From NCBI GenBank assembly GCA_949358305.1, contig OX442315.1, positions 20,548,427 through 20,612,426 on the forward strand: a DNA stretch of 64,000 nucleotides, given 5' to 3'. Of the stretch, positions 1-14,347 are shown one piece after another. Made by a program: the position numbers and the translations under genes. The notes beneath the pieces are model-generated. The model was not told the DNA's origin and ran no database searches. It saw nothing but the letters and a program-made list of their open reading frames with translations. This DNA comes from Strigamia acuminata (Eukaryota > Arthropoda > Chilopoda > Geophilomorpha > Linotaeniidae). Numbering within the stretch: position 1 is the stretch's first letter; each line of letters begins with the position of its first letter.

Positions 1-1862
1 GCCCGGTTGATCAGCATTTCTGGTATTCCGCGTGCAACCATTTCGTCGGGTTCCGCTCCTAAACGATTAATCGTCAGGGCGACTTCGTCCAAAAACAAGT
101 TGCCGGCGTTCCAGGATCCGTCGAACTTAATTAGTCTCAGGGTCGTCCACTTGATGTTGTTATCCTTGCGAGAATACAGCCATCGGTCTGCGGAGTAACG
201 TTTCAACAATCCTTCGCTTCGATCGTCCTCCTCGGTCTCTTGGCCACGGCTTTGTTGAAGCTTTTGGTCCATGGCCTGAAGGAGTTCGTCTCTCATCGTC
301 CGTAGTTGGTTGCTTAGCGAGTCAGTCTCACTAAGCAGCGGTGATGATCGTGGATTGTCGGAAGGGAGGCTTGGGTAATGCGTACCGTTGCCCGTCAGTC
401 CGAACTGATTGTGTTGGAACGACGTTTTCCCTGATGATCCCGCGGTGTTCGGGTTATTCGTGAGGTCTTGCGCTATGGTTGAGTTATCTGGGTTCGCTTT
501 CTCTGGAGCGGAGGTTTGGCTCAACTTTGTTCCGGGCGGTATCAGATCGTCCAGTCGGGTCCCCGTGAGGCCTTCGTTCGTTTTTTTGATAAAAACGTAG
601 GAATCTCTCCCAGCATACGCTTCGGCGGCGTGTTTCTTTTCGAGGTGATTTTTAACTGCGTTAATCTCCTCGAGCGTCGGCATGGCCAGTTTATTTTGAC
701 CTACTTCGTTGCGTATTTGATTCTTCTGATTTATACATCTGATTAGTTCTGCGTTAGGGTCGCCTGGGTTGTTATTACTGGTTTGGCCAGTTTTCATTGC
801 GAATGAGTTTTTTATTGCCCATGATTGCGCGCCCTGATTATTCCTCCTATCTTGTATAAACGCCTCGTACAGTTCTCCTTTGACTTCGTCCGATTCGTTC
901 AAGATGCTATCTAGTCCGTTGACTCGGATACTGCCGTGAGATGCTTGAGAGTCGATACTTTCGCTGTCTGACGTTGCTTCGCCGCCTGTCTCGGACTGTT
1001 GTCGATCTGCTCCGACCCGACGTCGTTTCTCTCCGCGTCTGGCCGTGTTATCTGCCGATCGTTTTTCAGTCCTCTGATTTACTAGGTCGATTACTCGGCT
1101 TAGCTCTGCGTAGGGATCCTTGTCCTGGTCGATCTCGATGCCGTGTGCGCAAGCTACCCGAGTTACTTCTATTGCTTTGGCTACCAGCTCCTTAGCTGTG
1201 TGAGACCGTTCTGGGGAGCTCTGTACGGAGTTTGGCTCCGAATGCTGGCTTAACCCGTTGCTTGGCGGCCGGATCTGGCAGTCCTTTGCCATTTCTCGTT
1301 CGATTATTTTCTGCTTCGCGAGCAATTCTCGAGCCAGCTCGCGCTCCAGTGCCATTTGTTTAGCTTGGTGTTCTTGTGCCAAGCTCTGTTCCATGGCAGC
1401 TAATTTCTCGCGATGCTCTCTGGCTAAATCTTCCATCAATTCGTTTTTCTTCTTCTCTAACGCGACTGTTCTTGCTTGGTCTGCGCGGGCAGCCTCGTTG
1501 ATCATTGCGGCACTTGTGTTTGCCGCTTTATTTAGAAGAGTCATTAGATCCATTTCACTGGGATCCTTTTCGACAGGTCTTGGGCTTTTCAATCCGAATC
1601 GAGGGTTTTCGAACGATTTATTTAGTCCGTTTTCTTCGTGAGAGCTTCCTGATCCTTCGAATTCGCCTCCCGTAAACGGAAGTTGTCTTGCAAGGGGAAG
1701 GCTTTCACTTGATGATTCCGTTGAAACTTTAGTCGAGTTAGTCTCGACTTCTGGTTCCACGTGGTTCGCTTCTTCCGCTTTTTGGCGTTCGATTTCTTCG
1801 GCTTCTTTTCTATCCTTTTCGTCGTTACGCCTTTTTCTATCTTCTGCGGTAGTTTTTGTCAT
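1..1862 (-). CDS. Gag polyprotein of an LTR retrotransposon, N-terminal part, runs off the left edge
   Basis: A continuous open frame of about 620 codons runs on the minus strand from ATG at 1862 to the window edge with no stop. It starts MTKTTAEDRK and has a Glu/Lys/Ala-rich coiled-coil-like stretch (plus-strand 1270-1500). The part nearest the edge aligns with the Gag at 34954-37740: for example SEGLLKRYSADR here against ENLLRKYSADR there, and the paired positions around 660-780. The protein would form the retroelement particle. The zinc knuckle and any pol lie outside the window. Codon use is GC-richer than in the surrounding host DNA. Identification as Gag rests on this similarity plus the LTR and primer site immediately upstream. 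Confidence 0.85.
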   Translation of the reverse strand, partial: MTKTTAEDRKRRNDEKDRKEAEEIERQKAEEANHVEPEVETNSTKVSTESSSESLPLARQLPFTGGEFEGSGSSHEENGLNKSFENPRFGLKSPRPVEKDPSEMDLMTLLNKAANTSAAMINEAARADQARTVALEKKKNELMEDLAREHREKLAAMEQSLAQEHQAKQMALERELARELLAKQKIIEREMAKDCQIRPPSNGLSQHSEPNSVQSSPERSHTAKELVAKAIEVTRVACAHGIEIDQDKDPYAELSRVIDLVNQRTEKRSADNTARRGEKRRRVGADRQQSETGGEATSDSESIDSQASHGSIRVNGLDSILNESDEVKGELYEAFIQDRRNNQGAQSWAIKNSFAMKTGQTSNNNPGDPNAELIRCINQKNQIRNEVGQNKLAMPTLEEINAVKNHLEKKHAAEAYAGRDSYVFIKKTNEGLTGTRLDDLIPPGTKLSQTSAPEKANPDNSTIAQDLTNNPNTAGSSGKTSFQHNQFGLTGNGTHYPSLPSDNPRSSPLLSETDSLSNQLRTMRDELLQAMDQKLQQSRGQETEEDDRSEGLLKRYSADRWLYSRKDNNIKWTTLRLIKFDGSWNAGNLFLDEVALTINRLGAEPDEMVARGIPEMLINR

Positions 1863-1934
1863 TTCTTACGATATAATGATCGATCGAAAGATCCCGGTTA
1901 TTATTTAAAGTATTGTCTTAAGGTTAGCAAATCT

Positions 1935-1952
1935 ATCCCGGACAGACCCCCA
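1935..1952 (-). other. Primer-binding site, tRNA-Pro type
   Basis: The minus strand reads TGGGGGTCTGTCCGGGAT two bases inside the LTR edge. It differs by two bases from the tRNA-Pro primer site I know from other retroelements (TGGGGGCTCGTCCGGGAT). It marks the start of minus-strand DNA synthesis. Confidence 0.7.
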
Positions 1953-1954
1953 CG

Positions 1955-2585
1955 TGTCGTGATTCGACTTTGTGGTTAAAGATAATAAATAATACACTCG
2001 GGAATACAATATATTTCAAATACTGCTTTATTAAAACACGCTTACTAATACAAATATAAGTCAAGATGTTTCCTGTGTTGGTCCTCGGATTCGGCTGCGA
2101 ATACGAGTTGCCGCTAAACAATGGCGGATCCAATTGTTTAGTCCTACGCGTGGTCTATGTTTGTTGTCTAGGGTATTTCCACGTGTTATTATGAACACGC
2201 GAGAATTCGCTTTCTCGTGCGAATTAAACGAATATCGTTCGAATATTTATTCTAGCGTAGATTGGCTACGCTAAATAAACGTGGCTGTTGTACAGTTGAG
2301 ATGGTCAGCGGGCACCGGTCCTCGATCAATCCGTGAAACGGCCTGAAAGGTGAGGTAAATGGTGCTCTTGCTGAAATGTGGTAACTGTAGTGTCGTTTCC
2401 GGTCAAGTATCGGCGTTATATACTAACCGGAAATGACGTCATATGCAAATCCTTCCGATTATGCAGGTTCGCAGAAACACGAGACTAGTCAGTCTAGTCG
2501 GTATTTCTAGCGCGCTCTAGTGGCGAGTATTAGTAACACAATAATCACCGCTAATTACTTCTTCAGGTGATGCCGAATCACCACA
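1955..2585 (-). repeat. 5' LTR of the left-edge retrotransposon
   Basis: On the minus strand the LTR starts TGTGGTGATT and ends with ACGACA, so it has TG...CA ends. It abuts the primer site. It shares blocks with the LTRs at 33937 and 37827, for example the stretch around 2315-2365 reading ggtcctcgatcaatccgtg, but is clearly diverged. Its partner LTR is outside the window, so the target duplication cannot be checked; the flank at 2586 begins gact. Confidence 0.8.
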
Positions 2586-2882
2586 GACTGAGCAACTGGA
2601 GCTAACTGACTAAAAGTAAAGAAAACCTGCAGATTTATACCCATTTGAACGGTCACGTGACCCACGTGACTACGGAAATTAACCTAGGACTCAATTTGCA
2701 TATGTAACGCGATATGATTTACTTATCTTTTGTAAATTGTAAATTTCAGTTTTTATTGTTTTATTTACGTTTATTTACGTCTATTTAATCTGCCAGACAG
2801 TTTTCATGCAAAATGGGGGGGCGCATTAAAAATATTTCAGAATACCCGCACGAGTAAGCATTTATGTTTAAAGAAAGTATTA

Positions 2883-3610
2883 TCGTACTGTTTTTCGATA
2901 TTTATTTATTTTAATCTGTAAAATTTTATTCAGACTTTTTGGTAACAAATAATGCAATTGCAAATAAGTAAATTCAGCCTCTATTGTCTTCAACTTTTTT
3001 ATTTTTTTAATAATTTCAGAATCATAAAAATGTCTGGGGCTCAATGGCAACACAAATGTGGTTTCACTTGACGGATCATTAATTCTGCAAGAAAAAAATA
3101 AATAAAATAAAATAATTTTTGTAAACAATATTTATTTGTAATACTAGGTGCATTCAAAAAGTCTAAAACGTATGCAAAACTGGGGAATGTTATTCAATGG
3201 GAATGACGTCACGTTCAAACACGAAACGAGTTTTGCATACGTTTTAGACTTTTTGAATGCACCTACTACTGTGTTTTGCATGTGAAAGTTTTTAAACGGT
3301 TTCCTGGTCGTTGCATATATATTTTCCCCATCTGCAAACACTTGATAATTATTTCTTGGTAATATTTTAGACAATTAATGGGAACATTTGTCAACTACCT
3401 GCAGATGCATATCCCTGGTCCCAACTATGTGAATTATTTGGAACCTCTTGATTTTCAAAGTATTTCCAATCTTGAGCACGGTCCAGAGCTGACGGCTAAA
3501 GAATTATTAAATTATATACGGAGTATATTTTAAATTATTATTCCATTGTATAAACAATCTATACACCTCGGGCCCAGGTGGAATTGGAGGTGGAACATCA
3601 GGAGTCAAAA
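2883..3610 (-). CDS. Unrecognised multi-exon gene, partial model
   Basis: Several minus-strand exon-like frames sit in order: about 3578-3610 (MNFLTPDVPPPIPPGPE, then a GT donor), about 3405-3503 (starts PSALDRAQDWKYF, good AG and GT), about 3270-3334 (DGENIYATTRKPF) and 2883-3090 (INDPSSETTFVLPLSPRHFY, stop after RKTVR). The first three join in phase. The join to the last does not work in phase with the sites I can see, so the model is incomplete or the gene is decaying. A MITE lies in the last intron. The proline-rich start and hydrophilic body could be a cytoplasmic tail. No family recognised. Confidence 0.3.
3147..3263. mobile_element. Short Tc1/mariner-type MITE
   Basis: About 37-bp perfect or near-perfect terminal inverted repeats beginning ggtgcattcaaaaagtctaa enclose a roughly 45-bp centre. 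TA dinucleotides flank both ends (3145-3146 and 3264-3265), as expected for TA-targeting transposons. It has no coding capacity. Confidence 0.75.
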
Positions 3611-3727
3611 AATTCATTTCGTGTTGGTGTTAAGATTGGTATGTGAACTGTTACGTATGGATTTGGGTCCGAAACAGATAAACTGACATGTGATAACGTT
3701 ATATCCATCAGCGCTTCTCAAACTATA

Positions 3728-4491
3728 CAGGGTGTCCTAAAAGTCTGTACCCCTTCAAATATTTCCTAAGCAATGGCATCTAGGCCAATTTTGATGAAAC
3801 AATCGTACAGGAAGTGAGGTGAGAGCAATCCAATGACATTATCAAATTTGACCTTGAAGGTCATTTTCAAGGTCATTCACTTGCTAACTTCTAAACCAAT
3901 CAGGTTAGAGCAAAAAAGTCAATTACAAAGTTGTAGAGCACCATCAAATTAGTACTATCCAACTTATCTTAGTCATCTTAAGTTAAATGTTTTCCTTTTA
4001 AAAAGGAGACAAATCAGCTGAAATAAAGCCAGCCATTGTGACAAAATTTAAATTTCTATTACAAAAATACTGAATTACTTAAATAAACGTATTCAAATGT
4101 ACATCATTATGCAAGTAAACAAGAAAAACCACTGCCTTTTTTAATGCCTCAATAATTATTTTATCACAAGAAAAAAAAATTTTACGTTGCTGATTTTTTT
4201 TCTAATTTGTCTCCTTTTTAAAAAAAAAACATTTAACTTAAGATGACTAAGATAAGTTGGATAGTCCTAATTTGATGGTGCTCTACAACTTTGTAATTGA
4301 CTTTTTTGCTCTAACCTGATTGGTTTAGAAGTTAGCAAGTGAATGACCTTGAAAATGACATTCAAGGTCAAATTTGATAATGTCATTGGATTGCTCTCAC
4401 CTCACTTCCTATACGATTGTTTCATCAAAATTGGCCTAGATGCAATTGCTTAGGAAATATTTGAAGGGGTACAAACTTTTAGGACACCCTG
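3728..4491. mobile_element. Foldback MITE with arms of about 290 bp, CAGGGTGTCC ends
   Basis: The left arm (3728 to about 4020) and right arm (about 4200-4491) are near-perfect inverted copies; only the central 180 bp is unpaired. The ends read cagggtgtcctaaaagt and its complement, and TA flanks both sides (3726-3727, 4492-4493). The CAGGGTGTCC terminus and TA target are typical of mariner-type elements. No transposase. The arms differ at only a few bases. Confidence 0.85.
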
Positions 4492-4901
4492 TATAATGTG
4501 GTGGAACTGCCCATGGTGGAACTGCCCAGGGTGGAACTGCATGTGAGTAAAACTACCATCTGACACACCAAGATGGGAATGAGTCCTCTCTATAGTATTA
4601 AATTCTGACCAATAAGGTGGTTGGTTACCTACAAAATGTCATAAATTACATATCATTCGAGGTGAGGTGAAGTGACATGACATGAACCATGAACCAAGAA
4701 TAACATGGACACATATCCACATGTTAAGTGCGTTTTGACGCTGATGGCACCACATAGGTAGCAGCACTACATTCTGGGATGACAACAGGTAACAAACATG
4801 CATAGTTGGCAAGCAATGCTTAAAACGCGATTGCTGTCATCCAATCGACGCACAGAACAACAAATCAATAGGAAATAACACACGGATACGAGTTCATGTT
4901 A

Positions 4902-5258
4902 TCTTTGGTCATGCATAAACTCACTACTTGATCGTCCCCATCGTTCTTTTCTTCTTATTATGAAGAAACATATAGCTAAAAATGCAACTATGATGGTTAT
5001 AATTAATATAACGATTGGTACAAATATCCAGGGGCCTAAGTAGAACATTATATTTTTTTCCTCTTTTTGGGTGACGTTTGGGGGACCCAGACTTTCTGGA
5101 AGGGAGAAGTTTTTAGTTTTATGTAAGTCGTGTAAAGGGATATTTTTGTCCAAAAGTAGTAGTGTGTTTATTGCAGAGTTTTGGCTGAAGTTGCTAGGCA
5201 CCAAAATGCTTAGCAACTGTACAATTGTTACTCGTACAATTAATAATCTTGTTGCATA
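4902..5258 (-). CDS. Possible single-pass membrane protein exon, unrecognised
   Basis: A minus-strand open frame begins with a hydrophobic stretch (LLIVRVTIVQLLSILV), continues with a hydrophilic segment carrying an N-x-S/T site, then a strong membrane segment (FVPIVILIITIIVAFLAICF) followed by RRKER and a short tail ending at TAA near 4902. This is the layout of a type I membrane protein. No ATG is in frame at the upstream end, so a 5' exon would be needed and I could not find it. It may belong with the tail-like exons at 2883-3610. Confidence 0.3.
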
Positions 5259-5259
5259 T

Positions 5260-6850
5260 TAGCAACACTTAAGTCTAATTTATCGATACATAACACGTGT
5301 TTAGGGCCGCATTAAAGGCTTTCAGGGTCCTTAAGTCTCCATTATGCCCTAAACATATTTAGGTGCCCCAAATGAGGAGAATAGAAAATTTCTATGGTGC
5401 CTTTTTGATGCCCAAAGCACATGCAAATAAGCATGCTGATTGGTTAATCCAGTCGTGGTTCCGAGACCTGGTTCCTACAATAAAATTGTTTAAATTTTTG
5501 TGAAGATTAGAGATAACGCGTCTCTCTTGTCTCCTCCAATGCAACTGAAATGATTGGGTAACCAAGTGAAAAATTTAGTTGTTTACTTATAAAGAGAAAA
5601 TGCTATTTCTCATAAAAAGCGCTCTTTATGTCCGGAAAAACATTTAGCCTGCTAAGTTAAAGCTTAGACTAACACTAGTGTTCGTCCAAGGTTAAAGTTA
5701 CACATAAAATGTTAATTTTTTTTTATGCCCGTATTGGCAACGCAAGACTTTAGAAAATAGTTTAGTTTATTTATTCTACTAAGCACGTGACAGTAAAATG
5801 GTGCTAAACCTGATCTGTTTCTTCGCCAACGCAGAACAATGATTGGTACTTAGGACATCTGCATTTTGTTGCTTTAAAAAGAATTGCGTCAGATAACAGT
5901 TTTTCCCATAGGTAGATTCTGAGTCATATGCTTGTCAGCAGTGTGGCACAGAATCGCAATCCAAGGATTTACTTCACATCAGGTGCATGCGCCTTCTGCC
6001 CCAAACCGGCTTTTGTCTATGAGGTCATTATGTGCGATGAGTTCCAGCTGTTTTTTAACTTTTGTTTTCAATATAAAATGGTAAAAAAAATAGTTTGTTT
6101 CGCAGTAATCGATAATTTAAAAAACGCAGATGCCAATTCTCTTCTATACAATATCCATTGTCAATATCATAAATATTTAGTTTGCTTCAATCTATATTTC
6201 AATATTTGTATAGCAAAAAATAACTTTATTTGCGTTTTGCAATTTTAGTACCGTATTTCAGTTTACACAAAATTGTTTATTCAAAAATTCAAGTTACTAA
6301 TAGCTCAATTATTTCTCTTACGTGAATAAATTATTTTATTTGCGATAACATCTTTCAATACTTCAATTAACATCTGGTAGGAGTATTTGATTTCACAATT
6401 TTCTAAATATAAAATTTAAATCATCCGTCCTCAAAATTTTGTCATTTTTCAAAACATCTTTAAACTCTCCGACATACATAAGCCAAAAACTGAATTTTGA
6501 CTACCATAGTTAAAAAAGTTTCATTTATTTATTAAGGCACTATAAAATACGCAACACTATGTACTTAGCTATACCGTACTCCAAAACTTAAGACGTTATC
6601 TGTAGAAAAACAGAAACAGATCTCCGAAGGAAATAAAAGCAACACACTTAAACACCTCAACTGATTAATTACCTACTATCAAATGAGAATGATACGATTA
6701 GAATTCAATTTATATGTAAATGTGATATATTGTAATTTTACAAAATTGTAAGTTAGTTTATTATAAATAAATTATTTAGCTCTGGTGAATTATAGGCCTG
6801 CATGATATAAGTTAAATAATGAATAGTTGTGCTGCGCCCATATACGGCCA
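5260..6850. other. No gene seen
   Basis: AT-rich DNA with many stops in all frames and long A/T runs. I see no convincing exon, inverted repeat or RNA gene here. Confidence 0.5.
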
Positions 6851-6856
6851 TTTTGA

Positions 6857-7540
6857 TTACGATATTCGAGAATTCCAACTGCAGCTTAAACAAAACACGA
6901 AAATCAACGAAGCGACAATGTGCACCGTCCACAAGTTGGTTAAACGAGAAACGTCTCCATTACAAGCCTCTTCGAAACAACTTTGAACACATCCTGATAC
7001 GTATTTATCGTCAAAATAAAACCCACCGCAATGACTCATTCGTACAAGTTCAGTATCCACTGTCAAAGACCCACTATCCAAAGCGCATCCACGCACCACC
7101 ATATGATGCCCATTTGCTAAACACAAAAACAAACGCACATAAACAAATGCAAAATCTTAAGAATCCAAAACATGCAAACCATAAACTCCTTTAAGTTTAA
7201 TGCAGGCGCTGGCAGGAAACACTCCATTCCGCCCTTTCCGTCCACCCATACAAGGGTTCTCAGTGATTGTAGTGCTGTAATCTGGAGTTAAAAGAAATGA
7301 ATGAGATGAATCAGTGCAAATGTCACAGCGTGGTTTGCTTCGTCGTAATTACTGTTGTGAAATGGATCTTCGCAATGAGGATTGCTTCCGTCCACTGAGA
7401 CGCACTTGAAACATTCCAGGGGCCAGCATCCTACGCAAATGGCGGCAGTTGCAATTAGTACGAATGCACGATCAAGATGCTGACTCACCTGGCAGGTAGA
7501 CGACCAATACTGAACAGAAAACAAATGTGCGGGCCGCCAT
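6857..7540 (-). CDS. Quiver/UPAR-Ly6 three-finger GPI-anchored protein
   Basis: Four exons (7489-7540, 7353-7430, 7180-7281, 6857-7116) join in phase to 163 residues. The first exon is a signal peptide (MAARTFVFCSVLVVYLPG). The mature part starts LECFKCVSVDGSN and continues CEDPFHNNYSTT, NPCM, ACIKLKGVY, RGCA, HCGGFYFDD and SCFEEACNG, the cysteine pattern of arthropod quiver/sleepless-like Ly6 domains. A hydrophobic C-terminus (LWTVHIVASLIFVFCLSC) after CNG fits a GPI-attachment signal. Family members are cell-surface proteins, several modulating ion channels or septate junctions; which one this is cannot be told. The start is fixed by the signal peptide. Confidence 0.88.
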
Positions 7541-8727
7541 ATCCTTAGGCGCAGATGGCCAAGGTGGGGCCTGCGGTCTTGCGTCACAAGGTTATGGCTG
7601 GGAGAAAAATGAGCGCCAGAGCGGGGGAGGTGTGGGGCAATGAGAACGTTGGCACGAGCCCCGCGGGCACCGCGCCCAACACAGCTTGCTTCCCAGTTAT
7701 GTTGTCAACAGATGGTTGCTAGGCAACACATTCGCCCACGTTCCCTCTCGTTAATTCGCTCTCCCGCCCCGACCTCCCTCCCTTTAATGGACCGTGTGTA
7801 GGTTTGCGCGATAAATAGTTAAACTGGGACAAAGTTAATTTCTAATCGATTTTTTTCATAATAAGCGATGATCTAAACCTAATTTCAAAGCCGTGATGTC
7901 ACGGGAAATATGTTCGATTAAAATGCAAGTGCGTGCATGATCTTTAATTATGGTTTTGTCGATTAGGAAAGGCGGAAGTTGATGTGTGGGGTTATATTCA
8001 GAGTGGGGTTAAGGGAACAAGAAGGCGTGGGCGGGTTTTCCTGTGGGGGATGAACACATGGAAACCATCAATTCTGGTCTCCAGGAAATCCATGCCAAAT
8101 ACAAGCATTTCCTTTGGATTCTAAATCAAAATTTAGACGGTTTTGTTTTTGTTTTCGTGGGTTTTGGTTTAAAATTGCCGTTATTGAATTGTATTGAGTA
8201 AAAGCGGAAGTGCAAAAATATCGATTTTCGTGTGTGGGAGGTAGACGAAAAAGCAAACAAAAGTGATAATAAAATTATTTATTTATCTGGTATTGTTCTT
8301 TTTCTAAAGGTATTGCGATGTAAATGTTGGTTTGTTTTGTGAAGTCATCTCCGTTTTGTATTTTTAAAATTTCGTTACGGTTTATTTATAAAATATAAAT
8401 ATGTTTCAAAGATGATCTAATGTGGGAACTTGCCTTACGTGATATATTCATCCGCGACCATTACGTCATTATACATCGGACTAGAATGGTGAATTTACAA
8501 ACAAATAATAAACAATTACAATACAGAATTCCCGTAAGTAATTTATTTACTAACTTTCAAACAAAAATTAAAAAACACGGTGTAATTTTATTTAAAATCA
8601 ACCGACATTTGCCGTAACTATTTTCTACGCGTAACGATATATGTGAGTAACCAAGTTCATTCATGAAGTCATTCACCCATTTGCGCGCTCGAGTGCTAGT
8701 CATGTGCAGTAGAGTTTGAAGTGAACG
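7541..8727. promoter_or_regulatory. Intergenic region between divergent Ly6 and DUSP genes
   Basis: The two neighbours are transcribed away from each other, so this 1.2-kb stretch holds both promoters. 7590-7790 is GC-rich; 8260-8640 is AT-rich. I see no coding exon and no clear core element to assign. Confidence 0.4.
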
Positions 8728-9851
8728 ATGCCTTTACCGTCTCCTGTGAGTCGTGTCCGTTCATCATGCGGCCGTATTGTTACCATTTCGGATATGACAG
8801 TGGACAAATTTGGCCGATGTCTAAGCCTGGGCGATGCGGACGACGACGCTTCGTCGGCGACCGTTTTGGTGATCGATTGCCGCCCTTTCATGTCCTACAA
8901 CCAAGCCCATGTTGACAACGCCGTCAACGTGTATTGCCCAACCATCATGAGACGTCGAATACGGGATCATCCATCCTTAGCTTCCATTTTACGTTCAACT
9001 TCATCTTGTGACAAACTACGTCGCGGAAGATACTTGAACTGTGTTATTTATAACGGGGGCGACGAAGGGCCTTCAAAAGATGTCCAAATCAGACTTGTAT
9101 TGTGTTGTCTTAGAAAAGAAACAAATATAAAAAATTTCTATTATTTAACAGGTAAATGTTTATATAAAAATATAAATTAATTTTTTAAGTTTATCTATAT
9201 ATTTTTTTGTAGGTGGGTTTGATAAATTTTATTCGCGGTTTCCTCATTTGTGTGTGGGAAGAATGACTGCATCACCCATGTTTCCCGTCGTGGCAGCGCC
9301 AATTGCTCTTTTTTCGGATCACAGTGAGCCGGTTGAGATTCTACCTCATTTGTATTTGGGAAGTGAATGCCAAGCCTCAAATCCCAACGTATTAACTCGA
9401 TTAGGGATAACTGCTCTCGTAAATGTGTCTCTAAGTGTCTCGTTTTCCCATCTGCCCACGTTGGTTCATAAATGCATTCCCGTTGAAGATACGTGTAATG
9501 AAGAAATCGGATGTTGGTTTCGCGAGGCCATTGAGTTTATAGGTTAGAAAACTTTTTTGTTGTTAATTTGTGGTGAAAGTTGGATTTATAGGTGTTGTTT
9601 ATTTCGCAGATGGTGTGAAAAATGCTGGTGGAAAAGCCCTGATTCACTGTCCCGCTGGAGTGAGTCGTTCGGCTACGATATGTCTTGCCTACGTGATGGA
9701 GTCGCAACAACTGCGTTTAGATGATGCGTTTGAGTTTGTGCGATCTCGTCGTCACGTCATCTCGCCGAATTTTAATTTTATGGGACAGTTACTTAAATTT
9801 GAATCCCAGGTGTTTCCTACCACACGGAGCTTAAAGGCTGATAAATTGTAA
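8728..9851 (+). CDS. Dual-specificity MAP-kinase phosphatase, DUSP1/4-like
   Basis: Three exons (8728-9151, 9213-9542, 9610-9851) give 331 residues. The N-terminal half is a rhodanese-like MAPK-docking domain with TVLVIDCRPFMSYNQAHV and a basic kinase-interaction motif IMRRRIR. The C-terminal half starts EILPHLYLGSE and carries the general-acid Asp in CIPVEDTCNEE and the catalytic signature HCPAGVSRS, all residues intact. Such enzymes dephosphorylate Thr and Tyr in the activation loop of ERK/JNK/p38 kinases. The domain order and the short tail (SQVFPTTRSLKADKL) fit the DUSP1/2/4/5 subgroup. The exact orthologue is not settled. Confidence 0.92.
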
Positions 9852-11539
9852 TGTTTATTTTTGAATAATATTTGTTTTAGCATTCCACGTTTCTTGTTGT
9901 CTGTTTTTAACAAAATGTAGGTCGTAACGGGATTCGAATTTGACCAATTGGAACGTAAGGCTTTGATTATTTATCATGTTCCACTGCCAACATGTTAGTA
10001 AATTATAATTCTTGAAGCTTTATTGCAATTTGTAAATTTTCTATTCATGATTTCTGATATAATGTACAATTTACTATATGATTGTAAATTGAACTCTACT
10101 TTTTGTATGACAAATTATTACAGAGAGAAGATTGCCATGCTTTTTGCCAGTGAACTAGTTTGTTTTGTTATATAAATTAAAGGTAGATAAGTGTAAAATT
10201 GAGAGATGTCACCGACTGTTAGTAATATCAGTTTTAGTGTTTTCCCGACATTTAGTTTTTATTTATTTGTTACTTATTTATTTATGTACTTATTTAAAGC
10301 GTAAATTGCTGTCAGTGATTCCAGTTGATGGTTTTTTGTCTGTTTCGTCTGTTAAGTACTTAAAAAAAATTTATCCAGTTTTCTCCATTCATATTCTATA
10401 TCTTGCATGTAAGATAGTAGTAATTCTATTTTAGGATCTAAATATTAAATTTATTTTTAAAAAATAACAATGAAAATTGCTCGTGTATAGCATACAATTG
10501 CATACCTAATTAGATTAAAAATTCAATCAATTTTAATTTCGTTATTGCATTTTTTTTTCCTTTTGAAATTTCAAGAATTCTTCAGTTTTCATTACAAAGC
10601 TTTTGAAGAGAGAAATAATTTAGATGAAATCAAACAGAAGAAGAATTAAGGAGTTTGCGATAAATTGCACTAACAAGTTAACTGACAAGTGAGCCTTGAA
10701 AAACCAGTTCCTGTATTCATTCTACTGGTCGAGTAAATTAATATTGGAGAACCTAATTAAAAGCAATTGCTAATCGTTAGCAGGATTACCATGTATTGCT
10801 TTTATTTTCTGTGTGTTTAACATAATTTGTTCAATTAAACGGCGTAACATGTATTGAAATCCCCTTTTCAGTACACAACCAAATTAATTTATGAATATTA
10901 AAAAGATATGTAAACAAGAATAGATATTTGACAATAGATACATTTATTAAATTACTGTTAATTATAAACATTTATTGATATATAATATTAGCATTATTTT
11001 TTTTTATTGTAAATTTCGTCTGAAATTTTATGCAATTACAAAAATTAGACAACTTGTCAAAAAACACATGAAAATAGAAATTTTGCTGAAAAAGATATTA
11101 CATAACACAAAATAATAATCCTAACAACAATAATAGTAATAGTATTACTTCTATTACTCCGCTAAACTAAATAAATGATATTAAGATGTTCAAAATTGAG
11201 TTGAAATTTTTTTTAAGTCACAACAATATGAATACACGTTAAGCTGCAAATTGGGACACCGTCACTGGTTATCACAGAACCGAGAATTAATTTAACCACA
11301 TAGAAATCAAGTACAAAAATAGTTTCAATAATTTACATTTCCGAAAATCAAAATTTTAATATAAATAAATTAAAATTAATGAAAATCAAATGAATAAAAC
11401 AAATAAGGTGTTTGAAATCTCATTGCCAATTACATTTTAGTCATTTTAAGTCCAATAGATAGATATAAATGCAAAATAATATTAATTTGTGAAGTGAAAA
11501 TGTGATATTAATTTTCTTTTACTCCCATGCCACCAAACA
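9852..11539. other. Non-coding stretch between convergent DUSP and CYB561 genes
   Basis: AT-rich, with stops throughout. It probably contains the 3' UTRs of both convergent genes. No RNA gene or repeat family recognised. Confidence 0.5.

Positions 11540-14347
<2,808 letters not shown>

Noticed and set aside
3378-3533. Plus-strand frame MGTFVNYLQM...
   Set aside because: The minus strand of the same stretch has both an AG acceptor and a GT donor around an open frame, which fits better.
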